Program-made: the position numbers and the translations under genes | The notes under the pieces: generated by a model | The model's input: only the letters and a program-made list of their open reading frames with translations | What the model was told of the DNA's origin: nothing | Databases searched by the model: none | DNA from: Terrisporobacter othiniensis | GTDB taxonomy: Bacteria > Bacillota > Clostridia > Peptostreptococcales > Peptostreptococcaceae | Direction: 5' to 3' | DNA length: 64,000 nucleotides | Assembly: GCF_000808015.1 (NCBI RefSeq) | Contig: NZ_JWHR01000161.1 | Coordinates: 1-64,000 of the forward strand | Part shown: positions 58,737 to 64,000 of the stretch, piece after piece | How the letters are laid out: every line of letters starts with the position of its first letter | How positions within the stretch are numbered: position 1 is the stretch's first letter

Positions 58737-58906
58737 AATATCAGCTCCTTTTCTTCCCCTATATTATAGACCTTCATATTTGTTAAATTTTTCATATTAC
58801 ATTTTATATAATAACAAAATATAGTTATTTACTCAATAATCTGCATATTAATAGTATAAACCTTTATTTATTTTTCAAAACTTAAATATATAATTTCTTA
58901 GCACTT

Positions 58907-58942
58907 AAAAAGGCTATCGATAAAATTATCGATAGCCTTGAA
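58907..58942 (-). terminator. Terminator of hpf
   Basis: Perfect 14-bp stem AAGGCTATCGATAA / TTATCGATAGCCTT with T5 on the minus strand. Confidence 0.92.
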
Positions 58943-58963
58943 TATTTTTAATAATTAATTATC

Positions 58964-59503
58964 TTATTCATGCTCTATTAATCCATATCCACCATCTTCA
59001 CGTTTATATACTATAGATATTTCATCACTATCTATATTTCTAAACATATAGAATCCATGCTCTATTAATTCCATTTGTAATACTGCCTCTTCTGGACTCA
59101 TTGGCTTCATATCAAACTTTTTACGTCTTTCTATTACTATATCTAAGCTTTCATCATCATATTCTTCTATTCCTTCATCCATTTGGAATCTAATACTTTC
59201 ACCCTTAGATTGATGTTTATCTTGTAGTTTATTTTTATATCTTCTTATTTGCTTTTTAAGCTTATCATAAACAACATCAATAGCAGCATATAAATTTTCT
59301 TCACTATCTTCTGCTCTAATTATCGGTCCACTTATAGGGATAATTGTTACTTCTATTTTTTGAGTTGCTTTTTTTGCACTTACAGTTACTTTTACTTCAG
59401 TTTCTGGATTAAGATAACGTTCTAACTTACCTAACTTGTCTTCTATTGCAGTTTTGATTCCATCTGTAAGCTCTAATTTTTTTCCTGATATTATTACTTT
59501 CAT
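58964..59503 (-). CDS. hpf: Long-form ribosome hibernation promoting factor (HPF/RaiA)
   Basis: 179 residues from the ATG at 59503 behind AAGGGAG; a longer frame to 59521 has no ribosome site. N-terminal S30AE domain (about residues 1-100: MKVIISGKKLELTDGIKTAI) that binds the decoding centre, and a C-terminal dimerisation domain (about residues 125-175, KPMSPEEAVLQMELIEHGFY) that joins two 70S ribosomes as 100S. A SigH-like promoter lies 83 bp upstream, in keeping with stationary-phase induction. A raiA-motif RNA is encoded further upstream on the same strand. Confidence 0.96.
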   Translation of the reverse strand: MKVIISGKKLELTDGIKTAIEDKLGKLERYLNPETEVKVTVSAKKATQKIEVTIIPISGPIIRAEDSEENLYAAIDVVYDKLKKQIRRYKNKLQDKHQSKGESIRFQMDEGIEEYDDESLDIVIERRKKFDMKPMSPEEAVLQMELIEHGFYMFRNIDSDEISIVYKREDGGYGLIEHE

Positions 59504-59585
59504 AAGAACATCTCCCTTCACTTATGTAAAGCATGTGTAATTTTATACTTTACTTTGTGTATTAGTATTTATGCTTTAATAATAT

Positions 59586-59612
59586 ATTCTACATTAATTA
59601 TCTTTCTCCTTT
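59586..59612 (-). promoter_or_regulatory. SigH-like promoter of hpf
   Basis: Minus-strand -35 AAAGGAGAA (59604-59612) and -10 GTAGAAT (59586-59592), 11 bp apart, fit the SigH (Spo0H) consensus RnAGGAwWW-N11-12-RnnGAAT with one mismatch. The B. subtilis long HPF gene (yvyD) is also SigH/SigB controlled. A purine-rich site can mimic -35, so experimental support is needed. Confidence 0.5.
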
Positions 59613-59694
59613 TTTTTTATTGTTAACTTTTTATTTTTTTATATACTGTCGTAAAAAATAGTTTTATGTATTTTTTTATTTACTTTTAGAATAA

Positions 59695-59799
59695 TGTGGA
59701 TTATTAATTAACACCCTTTGTGGATAATGTTGATAACTTTGTTGATAACTTTCATGACCGTGTATATTATCTAATTTTAATACTTTATATTTATCCACA
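59695..59799. other. DnaA-box cluster with tandem 12-bp repeat
   Basis: Two perfect DnaA boxes face each other: TGTGGATAA at 59719-59727 and TTATCCACA at 59791-59799. TGTGGATTA at 59695-59703 differs by one base. Between them GTTGATAACTTT is repeated in tandem exactly (59729-59740 and 59741-59752). The cluster lies upstream of the hpf promoter and downstream of the raiA-motif RNA terminator. Confidence 0.7.
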
Positions 59800-59965
59800 T
59801 ATAATAATTATATATTGTTAATTACTTGATCCATCTAGTATAATTATTATTTCATTCTTGTTTATATAATCTTGAGAAATTTTTCTTAATATAGATATAT
59901 ATTTCTATATTATGCAATTTTATTGATATCTATCAATATTTTTTAGAAATCGTTTTCTTTTTTTA

Positions 59966-59994
59966 TAAAAAAAAGTACCTATCAGGTACTTTTT
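59966..59994 (-). terminator. Terminator of the raiA-motif RNA
   Basis: AAAAAGTACCTGA and TCAGGTACTTTTT class stem (AAAGTACCT / AGGTACTTT) followed by T-rich sequence on the minus strand, right after the structured RNA. Confidence 0.88.
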
Positions 59995-60197
59995 GTTTCA
60001 GCTGACCTGGTCTTTGACCCCACACTCGCCTACTGCAGCTTTCGCTCGGGTTTGCCTCACTACTAACCATCTCGATTTTAATACCGGTAGGTCTTACATC
60101 TAAGACGCACCATGATCATTAACCCAATTTTTAGTGTTAACTTACGTGGATCCTTTAGCCTGCGTCTGGCTTGGACTTGCAACCACAGACCTGAAAC
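59995..60197 (-). ncRNA. raiA-motif RNA (structured non-coding RNA of Firmicutes/Actinobacteria)
   Basis: Located between comFC and hpf/raiA, the usual home of the raiA motif. On the minus strand GTTTCAG at the 5' end (60191-60197) pairs perfectly with CTGAAAC at the 3' end (59995-60001), closing a 203-nt element. It is much richer in G and C than its flanks, has no open frame, and contains several short helices, e.g. GCGTCTTAGATGTAAGAC and GGGGTCAAAGACC. It has a consensus promoter and its own terminator, so it is an independent transcript of about 230 nt. The raiA motif has been linked to sporulation and cell aggregation in Clostridium acetobutylicum. Identification rests on location, size, strand and autonomy, not on an alignment. 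Confidence 0.82.
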
Positions 60198-60205
60198 ATA
60201 TTACT

Positions 60206-60234
60206 ATTTTAACGGCTTAAAACAATTCTGTCAA
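60206..60234 (-). promoter_or_regulatory. Promoter of the raiA-motif RNA
   Basis: Minus-strand TTGACA (60229-60234), 17-bp spacer, TAAAAT (60206-60211). The predicted transcript start falls at about 60199, just before the closing helix. The -35 box lies in the short gap after comFC. Confidence 0.85.
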
Positions 60235-60241
60235 TAGAATT

Positions 60242-61024
60242 TTATTCCTTTATATATACATCTACACAAGTTGTTAGTAATGTAAATATACATATACTAT
60301 TTACAGAGTTCATTTTCAATACTTTTGATATTTCATTTGCTGTTGATCCTGTAGTAAAAATATCATCAATTAATATTACATTTTTATTTTCTATAAGATT
60401 AATATTCTCTTTTATCTTAAATCCATTTTTCAATTCTTTTTCTCTATCTTCTTTATTTAGCTTGTATAGCTTTTTTGTATTTTTTACTCTGCTAATACAA
60501 TCCAATATAGGTATATCTAGTAAATCGCCTAATTTATTAGCTATTTTTTCTGCTTGATTAAATCCCCTTTTTTTTAGTCTTTTTTTATGTAAAGGAACAA
60601 ATAATATATAGTCAGCTTCTATACCTTCTAGCAAAAACTTTTCTTCCATTAGGCACGCTATATATTTGCACAAATAAGTTTTACTTTTATATTTAAAATC
60701 TAAAATTAATTTTTTACTTATATCATCATATTCTATACAAGAGATTACTTTATCAAAGTAAAAAGTTTTATTATAACAATAGTTACACTCAATTAAGCTT
60801 TCTCTTTCCAAATTTCTATTTACTATAGGTTTGCCACATTTATTACATCCATCAAAAATAAAATTTAGCTCCTTAAAACAACTTCTGCAAAGAGAATAAG
60901 AGTTAGTTAGTTTTATGGGATTATCACAAATTATGCAAGTTATATTTCTAGGATAAACATAATTTATTAGAACCTTTATAGTTTCTCTTATATTATTTGG
61001 AATTAACTTTGATATAAATCTCAT
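60242..61024 (-). CDS. comFC: ComF family protein, phosphoribosyltransferase-like (ComFC)
   Basis: 260 residues. N-terminal zinc-finger cysteines (CIICDNP, CRSCFKE, CNKCGKP, CNYC) in the first 80 residues. PRTase fold with the PRPP loop VILIDDIFTTGSTANEIS near residue 215. In naturally competent bacteria ComFC helps single-stranded DNA uptake; in Clostridia it is widespread and its job is not settled. Begins two bases after the recD2 stop (TAATAATG), so coupled. Confidence 0.93.
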   Translation of the reverse strand: MRFISKLIPNNIRETIKVLINYVYPRNITCIICDNPIKLTNSYSLCRSCFKELNFIFDGCNKCGKPIVNRNLERESLIECNYCYNKTFYFDKVISCIEYDDISKKLILDFKYKSKTYLCKYIACLMEEKFLLEGIEADYILFVPLHKKRLKKRGFNQAEKIANKLGDLLDIPILDCISRVKNTKKLYKLNKEDREKELKNGFKIKENINLIENKNVILIDDIFTTGSTANEISKVLKMNSVNSICIFTLLTTCVDVYIKE

Positions 61025-61026
61025 TA

Positions 61027-63249
61027 TTATCTACTTAACAACCCTTCTTTTATAAATTTATTTAATTTATATGATAAATTAGAGTATCTGTCATTTATTC
61101 TATTATTTTTGATCATTTGTTCTAAATACTTAACATCACCAACTAATACAACAAGTTTTTTTGCCCTTGTTACTGCAGTATAGAGTAAATTACGACTTAG
61201 TAGCATAGGAGGAGCCCAAACTATAGGTATAACTACTACAGGGAATTCACTCCCTTGACTTTTGTGAATTGTAGTACAAAAACTATGATCAAGTTCATCT
61301 AGTTCATCATATTTATAAGAAGCAATTTTCACCTTATCAAAAAGTACAAAAACAGTCTTCTTATCTTTATCTATATGAAATATATATCCAATATCTCCAT
61401 TGTATATACCTTCACCATTATCACTTTTGTCTTCTGTTTCCCATTTTTTCGTGTAGTTATTTCTAATTTGCATTACTTTGTCCCCTACTCTAAAAGTTCT
61501 CTTAGCAAACTCTTCTTCTTGTTTATATTTATTAGGAGGGTTAAGGTATTTTTGTAATTCTATATTTAGATTTGTTACACCTAGGTCACCTTTTCTCATG
61601 GATGTTAACACTTGTATATCTTTTAATTTATCAAAGTTATAAAACTTAGGTAGCCTTTCGCTAACAAGGCCTATTATTTCATTTAAAATTTCTTCGTTTG
61701 TATTTTTTCTCAAGAAGAAGAAATCTTTATTTTTAACATTTAAAAATAATGGTTCTCCATTATTTATCTTATGGGCATTTACTACTATCATACTTTCTCT
61801 TGCTTGCCTGAATATTTCATCTAATCGCACTGTCTTTATTACACCAGAATCGATTATATCTTTTAGAACATTTCCTGCTCCTACTGACGGTAACTGATCA
61901 CTATCTCCAACTAAAAGTAACCTTGTTCCTAGTTTTATTGCTTTTAGCAGATTATACATTAATATAATATCAACCATAGATGCCTCGTCTAATATTATTA
62001 CATCTGCCTCTATGGGGTCTTCTTCATCTTTAAAGAATGTTAATTCATCACCATCTGTGGAAAATCCCATTTCTAGAAGCCTATGAATAGTCTTAGCTTC
62101 TTTATTTGAGGTTTCACTCATTCTTTTAGCTGCCCTACCTGTTGGAGCACATAAAACTACCTTTTGATCGTTATTTTCAAATATTTTTATTATAGTATTT
62201 ATAGTTGTAGTTTTTCCTGTACCAGGACCACCTGTAATAATTGTTACTCCATTATTTATAGCTTCTTTTACTGCTAAGATTTGATTATTGGCTAAACTTA
62301 TTTCATCTTCTTTTTCAACAATTTTTATTTCTTCATCTATATTAATATGTAAATCTTTAGTTTCATGTTGAGATAACTTTACAATTTCCTTACACACACC
62401 ATTTTCACATATATAATACATCATTAAATATACTAAAATTTCTCCATCTCTATTTTCTAAATGTAATTTTTGATTGTATGCCAAATCTATGATTCCATTT
62501 TCTACAAATGTGGGCTCTACACCTAAAATTTTAACTGATTGTTCAATCAATACCCTTTTAGGCAAGTATGTATGACCACTCCCTAGACTTTGATTTAGTG
62601 TAAATAAAATACCTTGCATAATTCTATCTGGAGAATATTTATCTATACCAATCTTGCTAGCTATATCATCAGCTATTCTAAATCCTATACCTCTTACTTC
62701 TTCTGCTAATCTGTATGGATTTTTATTTATCACTTCTAAAGACTTATCTTTGTATTTTTTATATATTCTTAAACAATAATTAGGAGTTATTCCATAAGGA
62801 GATAGTTGTATTATTATATTTCTAAGCTCTCTATTTTCTTCATAGCCCTCTTGGATTTGCTTGACTTTTTTCATACCTATTCCTTCTACTTCAGTTAATC
62901 TTTCTGGAGTATTTTGAATAATATTTAAAGTATCTACACCAAATTTATCTATTATCCTTTTAGCCATTTTTTCGCCTATTCCATGAATCATACCTGAAGA
63001 TAAATAAACATAAATACCTTCTAAAGAAGACGGTGTAACAGGCATAAAGCTTTGTACCTCAAATTGAGAACCATAAATTTTATGATTAATCCATTTTCCT
63101 TCAACTTCTATACTTTCTCCTACAGATAAAGTTGGCATACAGCCTACAATAGTTATTTCATCATTTTCATTAGCTAAAGATGCTATAGTGTAACCATTCT
63201 CTTCATTTTTAAAGACTATATCACTAACCATTCCTTGTAATTTTTCCAT
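61027..63249 (-). CDS. recD2: RecD2-type 5'-3' DNA helicase
   Basis: 740 residues, the RecD2/TraA length. N-terminal OB-like domain (MEKLQGMVSDIVFKNEENGY), HhH region (GIGEKMAKRIIDKFG; VEGIGMKKVKQIQ), then the SF1B motor: Walker A TGGPGTGKTTTI near residue 340, Walker B DVIILDEASMVD, and the UvrD-like HSFCTTIHKSQGSEF and YTAVTRAKKLVVLVGD. Works without RecBC in genome maintenance. Followed by comFC. Confidence 0.96.
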   Translation of the reverse strand: MEKLQGMVSDIVFKNEENGYTIASLANENDEITIVGCMPTLSVGESIEVEGKWINHKIYGSQFEVQSFMPVTPSSLEGIYVYLSSGMIHGIGEKMAKRIIDKFGVDTLNIIQNTPERLTEVEGIGMKKVKQIQEGYEENRELRNIIIQLSPYGITPNYCLRIYKKYKDKSLEVINKNPYRLAEEVRGIGFRIADDIASKIGIDKYSPDRIMQGILFTLNQSLGSGHTYLPKRVLIEQSVKILGVEPTFVENGIIDLAYNQKLHLENRDGEILVYLMMYYICENGVCKEIVKLSQHETKDLHINIDEEIKIVEKEDEISLANNQILAVKEAINNGVTIITGGPGTGKTTTINTIIKIFENNDQKVVLCAPTGRAAKRMSETSNKEAKTIHRLLEMGFSTDGDELTFFKDEEDPIEADVIILDEASMVDIILMYNLLKAIKLGTRLLLVGDSDQLPSVGAGNVLKDIIDSGVIKTVRLDEIFRQARESMIVVNAHKINNGEPLFLNVKNKDFFFLRKNTNEEILNEIIGLVSERLPKFYNFDKLKDIQVLTSMRKGDLGVTNLNIELQKYLNPPNKYKQEEEFAKRTFRVGDKVMQIRNNYTKKWETEDKSDNGEGIYNGDIGYIFHIDKDKKTVFVLFDKVKIASYKYDELDELDHSFCTTIHKSQGSEFPVVVIPIVWAPPMLLSRNLLYTAVTRAKKLVVLVGDVKYLEQMIKNNRINDRYSNLSYKLNKFIKEGLLSR

Positions 63250-63330
63250 TTTAATTCTCCTAAAATCATTTATTAACTCATACTTATAATTATTAGTATT
63301 ATAAGTATATTTTATGTTATCACTTAATGT

Positions 63331-63374
63331 AAAAAAAATAAAGAGCCGTATATTCTACAACTCTTTATTATTTA
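63331..63374 (-). terminator. Terminator of metK
   Basis: AATAAAGAG and CTCTTTATT form a 9-bp perfect stem with a 15-nt loop and T8 on the minus strand. Confidence 0.85.
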
Positions 63375-63389
63375 TATTAATTATTAAAA

Positions 63390-64000
63390 TTATTTTACTG
63401 AAGATTGTTTTCTTAATGTTTCAGCTTTGTCAGTTCTTTCCCATGGTAAATCAATGTCAGTTCTTCCAAAGTGTCCATAAGCAGCTGTTTGTCTGTATAT
63501 AGGTTTTCTTAAGTCTAAGTCTCTTATTATAGCACCTGGTCTTAAGTCAAAGTTCTTATTAATTAATTCAACTAACTCAGCTTCTGACACTTTTCCTGTT
63601 CCAAATGTGTCAACAAATATAGATAATGGCTTAGCAACACCTATAGCATAAGCTAGTTCTATTTCACACTTATCTGCAAGTCCTGCAGCTACTATATTTT
63701 TAGCAACGTATCTTGCAGCATAAGCAGCCGATCTATCAACCTTAGTTGCATCTTTTCCTGAGAATGCTCCACCACCGTGTCTAGCATATCCTCCATAAGT
63801 ATCTATTATTATTTTTCTTCCTGTTAAACCAGTATCTCCTTGTGGTCCACCTATAACAAATCTTCCTGTTGGATTTATGTATATTTTAGTTTCATCATCT
63901 AGTAAATCTGCTGGTATAACTTCTTTTATTACTAACTCTATTAAATCTTTTCTTATAGTTTCGTTATCCACATGTTCACTATGTTGAGTAGATATTAGTA
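63390..64000 (-). CDS. metK: S-adenosylmethionine synthetase, C-terminal part (5' end outside window)
   Basis: The frame is open to the window edge and begins [20 protein letters not shown] in the middle of the protein. About 203 residues are visible. Makes SAM from methionine and ATP. Conserved motifs: [29 protein letters not shown] stretch ([15 protein letters not shown]), [19 protein letters not shown], and [14 protein letters not shown]. An ATG inside this frame at 63971 is not the start. Its promoter and any SAM riboswitch are outside the window. Confidence 0.97.
   Translation of the reverse strand, partial: LISTQHSEHVDNETIRKDLIELVIKEVIPADLLDDETKIYINPTGRFVIGGPQGDTGLTGRKIIIDTYGGYARHGGGAFSGKDATKVDRSAAYAARYVAKNIVAAGLADKCEIELAYAIGVAKPLSIFVDTFGTGKVSEAELVELINKNFDLRPGAIIRDLDLRKPIYRQTAAYGHFGRTDIDLPWERTDKAETLRKQSSVK

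Noticed and set aside
59695..59799. Replication origin
   Set aside because: DnaA boxes are there, but none of dnaA, dnaN, recF or gyrB is in the window and there is no obvious AT-unwinding array with several boxes. Reported only as a cluster.
59995..60197. 6S RNA or another known RNA such as tmRNA or RNase P
   Set aside because: Size and closing stem could suggest 6S, but the internal sequence does not form one long bulged hairpin, and the comFC-hpf location points to the raiA motif. No RNase P or tmRNA core motifs were seen.
63390..63971. metK start at 63971
   Set aside because: The frame stays open to the window edge and the residues before it ([10 protein letters not shown]) are conserved MetK sequence; the start is outside.

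Overview
This is a low-GC Gram-positive chromosome segment from the class Clostridia. The best fit is Peptostreptococcaceae (Clostridioides / Paraclostridium / Romboutsia type). Evidence: very AT-rich spacers, strong AGGAGG ribosome sites, HrcA/CIRCE heat-shock control, a guanine riboswitch on guaB, a hexameric glutamate dehydrogenase close to that of Clostridium symbiosum, twin clostridial 2[4Fe-4S] ferredoxins, and a gene order (metK, recD2, comFC, hpf, secA, prfB, tex, tsa genes, rex, gdhA, pyrBKDE, groESL, guaBA, purECFMNHDL, htpG) that from memory resembles C. difficile. The genus is inference. Nearly everything is on the minus strand; the plus-strand genes are an IS3 remnant, an AraC regulator, two ferredoxins and an ABC-F ATPase. 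I saw no rRNA, tRNA, CRISPR array or prophage.

Layout, left to right. 1-127: right end of an IS3-family element. 175-2825: htpG and hsp20, each behind its own CIRCE operator. 2895-3127: decayed gene remnant and terminators. 3134-14064: purECFMNHDL operon for IMP synthesis, with an inverted-repeat operator-like site at its head. 14223-15814: NCS2 purine permease with PurR-box-like sites. 15873-16236: broken cutC. 16519-18763: two tandem BMP-family nucleoside-binding lipoproteins. 18864-22193: guaB-guaA behind a guanine riboswitch. 22438-25067: larB and gamma-glutamyltransferase. 25226-27236: groES-groEL with CIRCE. 27385-28901: two-gene polysaccharide/teichoic-acid ABC exporter. 29091-31473: cardiolipin synthase and an OGG-type glycosylase. 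31627-31900: GC-rich hairpin and a nucleotidyltransferase remnant. 32042-36752: GH42 beta-galactosidase, APC permease and divergent AraC regulator. 36839-40248: pyrBKDE with a PyrR-binding hairpin directly against the pyrB ribosome site. 40355-43855: gdhA, a long AT-rich spacer, two small ferredoxins and rex. 43915-48852: ABC-F ATPase, ridA and the tsaE-tsaB-rimI-tsaD tRNA t6A operon. 49068-49958: riboflavin transporter ribU behind an FMN riboswitch. 50000-53327: amidohydrolase and tex. 53391-57245: prfB (programmed +1 frameshift) and secA. 57384-59503: rmuC and hpf. 59586-60234: DnaA-box cluster and a structured RNA matching the raiA motif. 60242-64000: comFC, recD2 and the 3' part of metK.

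The main theme is nucleotide metabolism under several regulators: de novo purine genes and a purine permease with PurR-like sites, GMP branch genes under a guanine riboswitch, and pyrimidine genes under PyrR. A second theme is heat-shock chaperones under HrcA. The most notable non-coding locus is between comFC and hpf. It holds a roughly 200-nt RNA with its own consensus promoter and terminator (raiA motif), a cluster of DnaA boxes with a tandem 12-bp repeat, and a SigH-like promoter for hpf. Wherever a track start was clearly too far upstream I moved it to the start with a proper ribosome site, and said so in the entry.
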